A stretch of DNA of 64,000 bases, taken from assembly GCF_000143415.4 (NCBI RefSeq), contig NW_003314275.1, forward strand, positions 2,617,789 to 2,681,788, read 5' to 3'. The position numbers were made by a program, and so were the translations under genes. The notes below the pieces were generated by a model that did not search any database, was not told the origin of the DNA, and saw only the letters and a list, made by a program, of their open reading frames with translations. The stretch comes from Selaginella moellendorffii. Taxonomy: Eukaryota > Streptophyta > Lycopodiopsida > Selaginellales > Selaginellaceae. Shown here one piece after another: positions 33,444-44,465 of the stretch (the stretch's first letter is position 1; each line of letters begins with the position of its first letter).

Positions 33444-35307
33444 ACAGTATAACCTTGGTCGGTGTCTTTTTTTTTCTTATTTCTCTTCTTGGTTGTAAAC
33501 TAGAACATCTTACTGATGTTCTCACTAATTGTCATCGCTACATCTCATCGCTAAATTTTTGCTGGACAAAAGCAAATTTGTGTATAATGTTTTGTTGCAT
33601 AGAAGATTTGGCCTTGGTACAATGTTTCCAATAAGTTTGTACTCAATAATATAACGTTGCTTAACCAGTAAAAGGTTACTGGTTATAAATATAACCAGTA
33701 ATTTATAACTGGCTATAAATAAAGGTATATGTTTCAATGACCTTTCATCTGTTTAAACAAAATGTGGGTGATGCTAGGAAGCAAAATAGGAAAGTTTTAT
33801 TAATTATTCACACTTGAAAATTTTTATTTTAAAACTTTCAAAAAAATTGGAAAAATAAATTTATATATCAACATCTTTCACTTGCATAAGTTTGTGCCAA
33901 GGGTTGGAGAAACCAAAGGATCTCAGCTCTCGTGGAGGTGATGCTGAGACACAGGGTCTTGTGGTCATAGACTATGCATTAGTGAATTTGAATCATATAG
34001 CTTACCAAGTTTAAAATATTGATTAGATATATTTTGATAAACAAGTTTATAGTCGATTAACAAAATTTAATGGCATAGGTTTGGATTCGGACAAATTGCG
34101 GTATTTTATACATATTTCTATCGCGATATACAAGAGCCATTAAGATTTGGCAAGGTGACCAACTTTCTCTTTTTCGTGACGATGGACGCAATTCAAGTGC
34201 TGTCTCAGCTTGGCTTCGTATAGACCTTTACGGGACGTTCTCGAATCTCCCATGTCGCTGAAGCCACTGGAAATCCCGTCCAAAGAACTAGATACTTTCT
34301 CTTGTTCGTAATAATCACTCGTTCTACACGTCCCCCAGGAAAAAGGATATTTCCAAAAAAGTAATGCCCTAAAAGATCCGGATGAAACCTGAGCTTCCTC
34401 GGCTGCTTGTTTGACGAACTTCTTCAGGTGTTGCCCGATCCATCCAGGCGCCACCCTGGGTTATCAAAAGCCTGCGAGAAAGCGAGAAGCCTTTGGAAGG
34501 AGTGCAAAGAACCAAACGTCCTGCATCTCATGAGCGCATCCAGGTTCCCGGTGTTCAAGGTTTGCGGAATCACGCCCCTGATCAACACCAGACGTTCAAG
34601 ATCAACGACAACATTGCAAGAGGGTGCTCCTCACAATCGCTCTACTGCTCGATCCAGTGTAAGTATCGCTGCAATGCCGATCTCACGCCGAGTCATCCAG
34701 TCTAGAGTTCGAGACCGTGATCCTGGAGATCGGGAGCAGCAAAATTTTTATGGAGAATCGAGAAGCCCAAGAGGAGGAGGTCACCAGGTGAATCAGACGA
34801 CGGAGTAAGAAGCTGACTGGAAGATCGAAAACGAAGCTGTCGGGAGGAGGAGATGGATCCTTCGGCACTGGAGCAGAAGGAGTGAGAGTACTGGACGTGT
34901 CAGAAGGATGGAATCGATCAAACAAAAAGTTGTAAAAAGTGTAATCTTCTGTCTACAATTTGGAAATATGCTCACTTGGACCTCACACTCTTGATTTTGT
35001 CCTTTTAAAAGATTTCTACAGTAAATTTAATTGTGTGAATTCGTCTACCGTCATTTTTACTGTTAGACGCGGTGAAAGAATCGAGACTTGGACTTTACAA
35101 CCTAGAAGTTGATCCTCGGACTTCGTAATTATTAATTTAATGTTTATAGTCCTTATGGTCGTCCCACTGTGAAGCATAGAACCTTACTCTGAGTAAGTCA
35201 TGCAATGATCTCTTGCGATTCTCTTGCAAGTCATGCAATTATCATTAATTTCAATCTTGTTCCCAAATAGATGCTAAAACTATGCTAAGCAGAATTTTCC
35301 TTGTTTT
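33444..35307. other. AT-rich intergenic region with degraded coding-like pieces
   Basis: Bases 33,480-34,130 are AT-rich and hold the 3' UTR of the membrane protein. Open frames on the minus strand (34454-34140; and 34,640-34,440 in a second frame, containing LVLIRGVIPQTLNTGNLDAL) look like protein but change frame and were not identified. The final 350 bp is AT-rich 3' flank of the LRR kinase. Confidence 0.45.
33665..33724. repeat. Short inverted repeat cluster (AACCAGTA / TAACTGG)
   Basis: Within 60 bp the words CCAGTAA, TTACTGGTTATA, ATAACCAGTAA and ATAACTGGCTATAA alternate in both orientations. They could fold into hairpins. It may be a MITE end or a 3' processing structure. Confidence 0.5.
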
Positions 35308-38300
35308 TTACCGGGGTTTTATGACGAAACCAGGACTCTTTGCAAGGTCATCTAGTGTCATTTCTTTCCTCGTGCTGCTGCTCCCTCCTGATCTTATTCT
35401 TCTCAGCACAGCCTCTACGTCGCCCATCAATGGACGCTCCATGTAACTGTGGCTCGAGCACAGCAATCCCAAGTTGATGGCCTGTTCCACCTCCATCCAG
35501 TTATCTTTCGTCAACCCCATTGATCTATCCACGACTGCACCAAACTCATCCGGCCAGCAAGAAGAAACCCAGCCCTGAATCGTGCCACCATGAAACAAGC
35601 TGTTCGTGGGTGCCAATCCAGTGATTAGTTCCAGCAAAATCACTCCAAAGCTGTAGACGTCGCCTCTCACGGATGGCTTCGAGGCATAGCCATATTCTGT
35701 GGTCACAGATCAAAGTTGCGAAGTTTAGAAAGATTGGAAAGATCGGAAGAACTTAAAGAAAGCACACCTGGTGGGATGTATCCAAGAGTGCCTCGAAGCA
35801 TGAGCGATACGCTCGCGATCTCCTCACTCGTCTCCAAGAGCTTGGAGATGCCAAAGTCGGCGACATGAGCCTCATAGTCTGCGTCGAGGAGGATGTTGCT
35901 AGGCTTGAGATCGCAGTGGACAACCGGAGGATCGCAGCTCTCGTGGAGGTACGCGAGCGCTTGAGCGGTCCCCAGCGCGATGTCGAGACGCATCGCCCAA
36001 GTGAGCTTGCAGGGCGTCTTGTGGAGCTGCATTTCCAGGCTTCCATTCGGCATAAAGTCGAGGACGAGCGATCGGTTGCGGCAGTAGCCCAGCGTTTTGA
36101 CGAGGTTGCGGTGCCGGATGCTCAGGATGATCCGGAGCTCTTTTGTGAACAAATTGGAGCTGATCGAATCCGAGAGCAAATCCTTGAATCTCTTCACGGC
36201 TGCGGCGCTTCCATCGAGCAAGGTGGCCTTGTACACGGTTGAGGTTGCCGTGACGCCGAGAATGTTTTGCGCGGCGTATCCATCGGTGGCGTCCCAGAGC
36301 TCGGCCACGGAGAACTCTCGCAGTGTTGTGCTGAGTTCCAGCTGATCATCGAGTTCTTGTGCTGCTTCGGAGATGCTTTTGGCTCGAAGAAAGGATGGAC
36401 GCCAAGAGAAGCAACATATGAAGCTTGCAATCGTGGCAGCGAGTAAAACCGGGGCTCCGATCGCGAGTGCTAGAAGAAGTTTTCTTTTCTTATGATGATC
36501 GCGAGATCTCGTCGTCGTCGTGCATGGCTTTGCGATGATTCTCCCGCAGAGCTCTGGATTTCCTTCGAAAGACGCTGCGGAGATATTAGCAAAAGATGGT
36601 ATTTCACCGGAGAAATTGTTGGAGGAGAGATTTAAGTGCTCGAGCTTTTGCAACTTGGCCAAGAACACGGGAATCTTTCCAGTCAGGCGATTGTTAGATA
36701 GATCCAGGCCTGCAAAAGTATCGAGAGTGAGACCGATAGAATCTTTTTTTCTAAAAGATATACCACCTTGAAGGCTACTAAGCTGGCCAAGTTCGTCGGG
36801 GATAAGGCCAGAGAGCTCGTTGGAAGAGAGATCAAGAGTGTCGAGTTGAACACACTTGGAAATTCCGCGTGGAATTCCTCCAGAAAGGTTATTCCCGGAG
36901 AGATTGATTTTCTCCACCATCGTCATGATTCCAATCTCCTCCGGTATTGTCCCTTGGAGCCGGTTTCCAGCCAGAGAGAATCCAAGAGCCATGCTTGGAA
37001 AATTCAAGAGCGATCGAGGAATGGTTCCAGCAAACAAATTCGACGAGAGATCCAGCAAAGTGAGCTTGAAACACGCGTTTAAGCAGTCGGGTATCCCACC
37101 ACCCAGGGAATTCCTCGAGAGATTCATGTGCTCTAGATTGGAGAGGCCACATAATTCCCTGGGTATGCTCCCGCTCAAGAGATTTCCACTGAGATCCATC
37201 TCCACGAGTGATTTGCACGAAGAAATCTCCGCTGGAAGCACTCCTTCCAGCTTGTTTCTCTGGAGGAACAAGCCTTGGAAAGAGCTAGCGTTCAAGCTGC
37301 CAATCTCTGGAGGAACTCCACCTGTGAGCTGGTTGTCATGGAGTCTCAAGCTCCGCAAACTCTGGAGCCTTCCAAGATCGTGCGGGATCTCTCCCGAGAA
37401 AGAGTTTCGCGAGAAATCCATGTTGATAAGCTTGGAGCAATTCGTGATGCTTCCGGGAATGCCGCCGCGAAAAGCGTTTGCCGCAAACGATACGTAAGTG
37501 AGGTTTTGGAGATGGCCCACTGGAAAATCCTCGAGCGATCCCGTGAGCTGGTTTCCCGTGAGCTCCAGCGTGAAGAGGCCGCGAATTCGCGCAATCTCCA
37601 GAGGGACCTCGCCGGTAATGTTGTTGTAATAGAGCAAGATCCGCGAGAGCGAGGAGCAATTGGCCAGAGATGGCGGTATCGGTCCCGAGAGGAAATTGTT
37701 GTCCAGGCCCAGAGTCTTCAGCGATTGGAGGCGACCGAGCGATGGAGGGATCTCTCCCGTGATGGCGTTGCGGAAGAGGAAGAGGAACTGGAGGCGCGAG
37801 CAATTGGCGAGCGATGGAGGGATTCCACCCGAGAAGCTATTGCCGATCAAATTCAGGAGCTGGAGCTCGCCGAGTTCGCCGATAAAGGATGGAATCTCGC
37901 CGGTGAGATTGTTCTCCTCCGCCGCGAAGGTGGCGAGGCTGGAGAGATTCGCCATGGAAGCTGGGAGCCCTCCAGTGAGATTGTTATGGCTGAGGTCGAG
38001 CTCCTGGAGCCCCGAGCAATTCCCCAGAGATGGAGGGATCGCTCCTCCCAAGCCATTAGAGCTGAGGTCCAGCGTTGCGATCGATGGCGAGCAGAGCTCT
38101 AGGCTGGGCGGCAGAGCTCCGCGGAGAAGATTGGCCGAGAGGTTGAGAAAGACCAAACCTCGCAAGCCGCCGCCCAGGAGGGGCGCAATGTTGACGCTCT
38201 GATCACCCATCGCCACGCTAGCACCGATTTGGAGACCGCCCAAATCGATCCTGGCGATGGACCTCCCGCTTCTGCCACCGCCATCGCAGGTGATCCCCGT

Positions 38301-38489
38301 CCAATTGCACACGAGCTGCCGCGAGCCCGCGCTCCAATCCGCGAGAGCGCCGCCGCCGCCACTCGGTACCACGCTGCGCTTGAACTCCAGCAGCGCATCG
38401 GCCTCCAGGAACTGCGAACTCGCTCGAGAGAAGAAAAAGATCCACGAAACCACGAGCGCAGGCAAGCCGCCATAGCCGAGAACTTCCAT
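35308..38489 (-). CDS. FLS2-like LRR receptor kinase (LRR-XII type, non-RD)
   Basis: Plasma-membrane receptor with about twenty extracellular LRRs and a cytoplasmic kinase. Two exons, 38489-35768 and 35696-35308, 1036 residues. Signal peptide (LPALVVSWIFFFSRASSQF), LRRNT with CNWTGITCDGG, then repeats of LxxLxLxxNxLxGxIP through about residue 650, juxtamembrane SFEGNPELCGR, and a TM segment (LLLALAIGAPVLLAATIASF). The nucleotide loop is ILGVTATSTVYKA, lacking the usual GxGxxG; FLS2 has a similar LSTVYK loop. The invariant Lys is in AAVKRF. The catalytic loop is VVHCDLKPSNILL (near residue 858), Cys instead of Arg, so a non-RD kinase, the class typical of pattern-recognition receptors (FLS2, EFR, XA21). 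DFGISKL follows. The single intron lies just before EYGYASKPSVRGDVYSFG, a position shared with that clade. The ligand is not deducible. Confidence 0.93.
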
Positions 38490-38649
38490 CGAGTGTTCGA
38501 TGGAAACGGAGGACCCGTCAACGTTCCGTAATAGTCGCGTTTGACTAGAAAGTCTTGCCGCGTCATATTAAATAAATATATAACCCACGTGGCTGGACTT
38601 ATACACCACGTGGCATATACAACGCGGCCAGGGCTTACGTGGCCAGGGC
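38490..38649. promoter_or_regulatory. LRR-kinase promoter with paired G-boxes
   Basis: Upstream of the kinase start (minus strand) are two CCACGTGGC motifs, at 38585-38593 and 38606-38614, 21 bp apart. ACGTGG cores follow near 38636. Equal spacing of about two helical turns suggests paired bZIP/bHLH binding. The LEA_2 gene 3' end adjoins at 38650. Confidence 0.6.
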
Positions 38650-40000
38650 TTACATGGAGACCTTCGGCAACTCGTAGTCCTGCTTTAAGATCTCTTGGCT
38701 CACTGGATCGACCAATATATCGTAGTTCACTGAGGCCTGCGTGCGAAAGAGAATTTCATCACAAAGATCGATCGAGAGGTAGAAGATCTTACCTTGATGG
38801 GGGGCCTGAAAAACGAGGCTCCCACATTCCCATAGAACCCTATGCGCAGGTGGATCGGGAGCTCGCGCCGCGACACATCCGCGAGTAGCTGGGCCGAGTT
38901 ATAGACGATCTCGGCGCCGCGGAGATCGATCGTGCCGCTCACCTCCACGCTCCCTCGCGCCGGGATCTCGCCGCCCTCGAGCTCGCCCTTGCACATCTCG
39001 TAGCCGTAGTAGTCGACATAGACCGTCATGCGATCGTAGCGCACGCCGATCACATACCTGTTCCTCACGCGAAGATTCACGCCCAGATTGACGTCCAGGA
39101 CCACCTCCGGGATCATGGAGTTGTCTGGGAACTTGCTGTTCGTGGAGAACCCTAGCAGCTGGACGCTCTCGACGGTGATCTCCGGGGGCTTGGGCCACAG
39201 CAGCCACGCCAATCCGCCTAGAACCAAGAGCCCTAGGACGACCGCGATCGTGATGAAGGCCCAGTCGGGGAATCCGGGGATAACTCGCTGGAGATTTCGC
39301 GGAGCGCTCGTCGCGCTCGCGGGGACGAGCAAGGAGATGTGTTGATTGCCGCATTCCTGGCTCAGGATCGTGTTGTTGCGGGGATCCACGACAAGATCGC
39401 AAGAGATTGCTACCTGGAATCATCGAAAATCGATAAACCCTAGGCTCTAGAAGAGCAAAGCCCCACCTTGATGGATGGATGGATCGCCAGGATCTCGAGA
39501 TTTCCATCGAATCCCGCCGCGACGCTCACTGGAATCTTCTCCTTGTTCGCATCCGCGATCAGCCGTATTGCGTTCTTGACGATCTCCAGCCCTTGGAGCG
39601 TCGCATTGGCGGTGAGATTGACCGTCCTCCTCGCCGGGACGCTGCCGCCCGCCGAATCGACATGGCCGAGCTCATCGCCATGGTAGTAGATCCTCACCGT
39701 GACGCGATCGTAATCCACAGCGAAGAAATTGGGATTCTCCACCTGGATCTCCAGGCGGAGATCCACATCCAGGTGGACGCCGCCGGTGGTGTTGAGATTC
39801 AAGCCCTTGAAATCAAGCCCTACGACCTCCAGCTCCGGATCCCGGGGCCACAGAAAGAACACGAGGATCACGAGCGCCAGGAACACGCTAATCAGGGAGC
39901 ACAGCTTCGCGACAGTCCTTGCCTCGCAAAGCCCTGATTGCCTCTGCGACCTCTCCTCTTCCGGCTGATCCGGGAGCTCGTGATAGCTTGGATCCTCCAT
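38650..40000 (-). CDS. Two-module LEA_2/NHL-type membrane protein
   Basis: Three exons on the minus strand, 40000-39467, 39413-38793 and 38736-38650, join in phase 0 to give 413 residues. The chain contains two complete LEA_2 (NDR1/HIN1-like) modules. Module 1: a cytosolic tail, TM (LCSLISVFLALVILVFFLW), then a LEA_2 beta-sandwich (DVDLRLEIQVENPNFFAVDY, GDELGHVDSAGG, VPARRTVNLTANATLQG) ending CDLVVDPRNNTI. Module 2: TM (WAFITIAVVLGLLVLGGLAW), VVLDVNLGVNLRVRNRYVIG, GEIPARGSVEVSGTIDL, ending YDILVDPVSQEI. Typical NHL proteins have a single module of about 200 residues. The joining introns sit at the same place in each module (after PSIK and PPIK), as expected from tandem duplication and read-through fusion. 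An unfused two-gene alternative would leave module 2 without an ATG. Confidence 0.82.
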
Positions 40001-40158
40001 AGCCAGCAAGAACACACACGCGCTCGTTTTTCCCGTGGAGCTCTTAAGCTGAAATGCTGTCCGATCGACGCAGTGGAAATGCTGACACGTAGTGCCTGCC
40101 AAGTCTACTTCAGTGTCACGTGGCAAGCTGTTCTTGCGCCACGTGGCCATGCGATGGC
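40001..40158. promoter_or_regulatory. Very short shared promoter with two G-boxes
   Basis: Only 158 bp separate the LEA_2 start (40000, minus) and the PPR start (40159, plus). G-box motifs CACGTGGC at 40117-40124 and CCACGTGGC at 40139-40147 lie in it. They are nearer the PPR gene, so they may fall in its 5' UTR. Confidence 0.6.
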
Positions 40159-41916
40159 ATGGCGCCAACGCAGAGGGATGAGTACGTACTGCGTATCCGA
40201 TCTTGCGGGACGAGTATTCAAGAGGCGCGGGAGATCCACGGGAAGATTCTCCCTTTCATCAAGCCCGGGGATTCCTACGTCTTTAACAAGCTCCTGGAGC
40301 TCTATGGGCGATGCGGCAGCACAGCTCTCGCGCGAGAGGTCTTCGATGGCATGGCGATCCGGGACTATCACTCGTGGATCTTGATGCTCACGGCCTACTC
40401 GCAGAATGGAAACATCGAGGGGACGAAGCGGCTCTTCGATCGGATGCCGCAGAGGACTGTTGTGTCGTGGAATGTTCTTCTCACGGCATTTGCCCAGAAT
40501 GGGCATTTTGACGATGCGAAGCGCGTCTTTGATTCCATGCCCGAGTGGGATCTCATCTCCTACACGGCAATGCTGGTGGCTTTCTCGCAGAACGGAGACC
40601 TTGATGATGCTCGAAAGATCTTTGATGCCATGCCGGAGAGGAATCTCGTCACTTGGAACTCGATCCTCTCGGCGTTCTCCCAGAACGGGCATCCGCAAGA
40701 GGCCCAGCGCGCGTTTGATTCCATGCCCGAGCACAGCCAAGTCTCTTGGAACGCCCTCCTTGCGGCATATTCCCAGAATGAGATGCTGGAAAAGGCAAAG
40801 GACGTCTTTCACAAAATGCCAGAGCAAAACTTGGTATCCTGGACGGCTATACTCGTGGCATATGCTCAGAAGGGGCATCTGGAAGATTCTAAGAGTCTCT
40901 TCGACTCGATGCCCGACCGGAACCTTGTGTCTTGGAACGCGATGCTGTCGGCATATGCCCAGAACCACCGTACGGAAGAGGCTAAGCACACGTTTGACAC
41001 GATGCCCGAGCGGAGTCTAATCTCGTGGAACGCGATGCTCTCGGCCTATGTACGGAATGGGGATCTGGAAGATGCCAAGAGAATGTTTGACGGGATGCCA
41101 GCGCAGGACCTGGTATCGTGGACCACCATGGTGACGGGATATGCCCAAGCAGGGAATATCCGCGAGGCCAAAGCTTTGTTTGACGACATGCCCCAGCAGA
41201 GCCTTGTCTCCTGGAACTCGATGCTGACGGCATATGCCCAGGGCGGGCATCTCCGTCACGCCCGCCAGATATTCCAGCAAATGCCCCAGCAGGACGATGT
41301 CTCCTGGAACGCGATGCTCGCCGTACAGTCTCGTACGCCCTCCGCCACCGCCGCCGCCCAGCTCTTCGAGAGACTCCCGATGCTCAGCGCCGCCTCGTGG
41401 GGCGCGATGATCGCCGCCTACGCTCACAAGGGCCGGTCCTGGAACGCATTTGGGGTCTTCGCTGCAATGGCGCTCACGGATCTGCCGAATGCTGCTTGCT
41501 TCGCCTCGATCTTCATCGCTTGCAGCCACATTGGGAAGCTCTCGCTAGCGCGCCGCTGGTTCCTGGCGATGCGATCGGACTACGCCATGGATCCCACCAA
41601 GCAGCACTACTGCTGCGTGGTGGATCTCCTCGCGCGCGCCGGCTATCTCGCGGATGCCCTAGACCTAATCGCGCAGATGCCCTTCGTGCCGGACGTGTGG
41701 GAGTGGACGAGCGTCCTGGCGGCCGCCAGGAGCTACGGCGATGCCCGGCGCGGCGCCGCCGCGGCGGAGGGGATTTTAAATTTGAATCCCGCGGGTAATG
41801 GGGGGGCATATGCGTACGTGATGCTTGCGAACGTCCACAGGTGCCAGGGTCGAATCCTGCCAGCGCAACGCCAGCTATGTGGTGGCGATGGACAAGGCAT
41901 CGATACTCTCCCATAA
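40159..41916 (+). CDS. PPR protein with tandem S-type motifs
   Basis: Intronless, 585 residues. After an N-terminal L-like part ([26 protein letters not shown]) come about twelve head-to-tail 31-residue S motifs with the pattern [30 protein letters not shown], from about 40,340 to 41,400, an SS-type array. A final P-L-S-E1 set follows ([65 protein letters not shown]). The protein then runs into [14 protein letters not shown] and stops, so the E1 motif is cut and there is no E+ or DYW. The ATG at 40159 is the first ATG in frame (earlier codon is GTG). No strong organelle signal is visible. The role is probably organellar RNA binding, with any editing enzyme supplied in trans. Confidence 0.9.
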   Translation: [585 protein letters not shown]

Positions 41917-42025
41917 GGCGGGTATTTCAGGGATGTGTTCTTGCGTCTTGTTTGGCGCGGGCTAGGGTTTATAGCGACGCCGATCTAGGTTCTTTCGTCG
42001 ATCGATCGCCGGATCTTGACACGGT

Positions 42026-43709
42026 ATGGTGAGCGATCTACGTCTTGCGGCGCTCGTGCTCCTTGTAATCTTGTTCTTCTGCTACGCGTCGGGACCGGGG
42101 ATTGGGATCGAGCTCCATTCCGGGGATCCGGAGCCCGATGAGCATTCAATCGCGGAGATTTCGGAAGCGCAGCACCAGATTGTCGAGTCGGACGAACAGC
42201 TCCTTGAGATTCCATCCAATCTAATCAATGACATAACTAATGAGAGGGATCTTGCCGAAGAAAAATTTCCAGCTCTGTTCACTGAGGTAGGTTCTCCGGC
42301 TTTTTCTTCTCTCGTTTTTTTTTCTTTGTTCGTCTGAGCTGATAGAACTTTCCAGAATTCTAGCAAGGGGGAAGAAGTCACTGCCTTTGATCGCGTGCAC
42401 CAGAATTCTAGCAAGGGAGAAGAACTGGAGCTTGGCACAGAGCTAGTGGTTTCAGGGGAAGAACGAAAGACGGTGCGTTTTTCTCTCGTTGGTTTGGACG
42501 AGTACAAGCGACAGGCGACGATTGAGGCCTCGGCAAACGAGAATCCAGTCGAGGAGAATACCACTGTCCGGCACAAGCTCGAAGCCGAGGGCAAGGAATA
42601 CAACTTTGCCGCAGCCTCGCACGGTGCGAAAGTTGTGAGCTCAAACAAGGACGGCAAGGGTGGTGGCAACATTCTTGTCAAGGACAACGATAAGTACTTT
42701 CGCAACCCATGCAGTGCCGAGGACAAGTTCGTGGTTGTGGAGCTCTCCGAGGAGACTCTGGTGGACACAATCGTCATCGCCAACTACGAGCTCTACTCGT
42801 CCAATCCAAGGGAGCTGGAGCTGCTGGGGAGCCTGATGTTTCCAACCGAGGAGTGGAAGCTCTTGGGGAAGTTCGAGGCGGAGAACGTGAGGCAACCTCA
42901 AAGGTTTGTGCTGCCGAAGCCGGAGTGGGCGAGGTATCTCAAGCTGAGGATACTGTCTCACTATGGGGCGGAGTTTTACTGCACGCTTAGCGCCGTCGAG
43001 GTGTTTGGAGTCGCGATCGAACGCATGCTGGAAGGTTGGATTGGCAGGAAGAGCAATGAAGACTCTGGTGGCGATCCTTCACGAAAGCCGGATGTAGGAG
43101 ACAAAAGGGACGCATCAACAACGCCTGGTGGTCCTACGAACGCTGGTCCCGCAGGAGGTTCCACCGGTGGTTCCCATGGCTCTTCTACGACGTCGCTTAA
43201 CAAGTTCCTGATCGAAAAGTTGAAGCAATTGGAAAGGGAACATAGAGTTCTGGAGAAGTACGTTGACGATCTGAGCACTCATCACAGCGCGGTTTTGAAG
43301 GAGTACGATCAGGAGCTGTCGAACGTGATGAAGCGACTTAAGAGTATGAATGACGCTTGGAAGAAGCAAGTAAGATTATCATATTATATGTTTCCTTCTC
43401 GTGCTCACTTTGCTTTGTTGATTTGTTTGTCTTTGAAGCTACGTGTCGCTGAGGAGATGTTTTCCGAATCCACGGGGGAGCTCAGGTATGGTTTTCTCGC
43501 AATCCAGGTCGTTTTCTTATATGGCCTCTCTCTCTTATTTTCCTTTTTGCAGTCTATGTAGGATGCAAGTGGCTCGCATGGCCGATCGAGAGCTCGTTGC
43601 GTTCAGTGTGGCGCTCCTGGCAGCGACGCTTCTCATTTTGCCAAAGACCAAATTCCCAATCGTCCTTGCGGTAGCAGGCTCTCTGGTGATGCTCATACTT
43701 GCCGTGTGA
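42026..43709 (+). CDS. Mid-SUN domain protein (SUN-A, intact copy)
   Basis: Plant mid-SUN (SUN3/4/5 or POD1-like) protein of ER and nuclear envelope. Four exons: 42026-42286, 42356-43369, 43439-43485, 43553-43709, 492 residues. N-terminal TM/signal (LRLAALVLLVILFFCYASG); Ser/Glu-rich luminal linker; SUN core about residues 180-320 ([84 protein letters not shown]). A Gly/Thr linker and a coiled coil follow ([36 protein letters not shown]). The C-terminus has one or two TM spans (FSVALLAATLLILP, FPIVLAVAGSLVMLILAV). Topology and order are exactly mid-SUN. A 21-bp word at the start of exon 2 recurs 48 bp later behind a second AG, offering an alternative in-frame acceptor. Confidence 0.93.
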
Positions 43710-44465
43710 CTGAGGAGGACTGGAACAGCAGAGACAAGCTTTTGTCGATTCGAAGTTTGTAGATCGATCAAATCGTCGTGAGACGTTGGCGATTTTATTT
43801 TTCCCAGGTGGCGATGATTTATAGGATTAGTGTAAAGGAGCAAACGAAGAGGGATTACCTTTTTTTCTTGTTATTTAGCGTGAATCATAAGAGATAAAGA
43901 CATATCCGAAAGTTTTTCAGACATTCTTTTGGTGGTAGTTTGCTAAAGAAGGAAAAGCTTGCTTGCATAGAAAAATTTACATTCAACTTTGTTCTATCAT
44001 GGCAATTTGCAATCATGGTGCTTTCATTTACTCTTGGATGGATTCTAGCCGTGGGCGCAGCTTGTTTAGCCGCATAGATCGATACCACATGGTTGCTTCG
44101 GCGAGTTCGTCCTCCATGTCACCTCTAAATTTGGGTATCTCTTCGTCATGCCAACTTATGGCACGCCACTTTGGAGACGAGTTGAAGAATAGCTTGTAAA
44201 TCACTCGCCACAATAATCCCCACATACTTTCCACAGATTTCCTTCGATAGGGTTCTTTAGTGCAACACTTTATATAGTCAAAAACAACCTTTTGCAGCCT
44301 ATAAAGCCTTAATCATGTGAAATACCCTTTCTCTTTCTTTTGGCAAGCTGCTTCCTTTCCAAGGGTTTATAGAGCGATGCTTCTCTCCATCAAGAAGCTA
44401 TGGTCTCTTGCGATCATGGGCCTCCAACGCTTGGCCGCCGAGCTCCAGCGCCCTGGGAATCTGGT
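43710..44465. other. SUN-A 3' flank with dispersed coding-like motif
   Basis: Contains the SUN-A 3' UTR. On the minus strand, at about 44,150-44,005, lies a copy of the FRGDMEDELAEATM ... RIHPRVNES motif also seen at 32,280-32,400 (plus) and 56,605-56,480 (minus). No intact gene is seen. Confidence 0.5.

Noticed and set aside
34140-34454. 104-codon minus-strand frame
   Set aside because: Contains no recognisable domain and would need a frame change to join upstream pieces; left as part of the intergenic description.
37275-38102. 275-codon plus-strand frame opposite the LRR kinase
   Set aside because: Repeats mirror the LRR periodicity on the other strand; Arg/Glu-rich shadow.
39440-40168. 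LEA_2 first module as a separate gene with start at 40168
   Set aside because: Its stop is read only if the 39466 donor is ignored; a good acceptor joins it in phase to module 2, and the ATG at 40000 gives the conserved-looking start.
41841-41875. tRNA-like T-arm (CAGGGTCGAATCCTG) near the end of the second PPR gene
   Set aside because: No anticodon or D arm upstream and no acceptor pairing; the sequence is coding.
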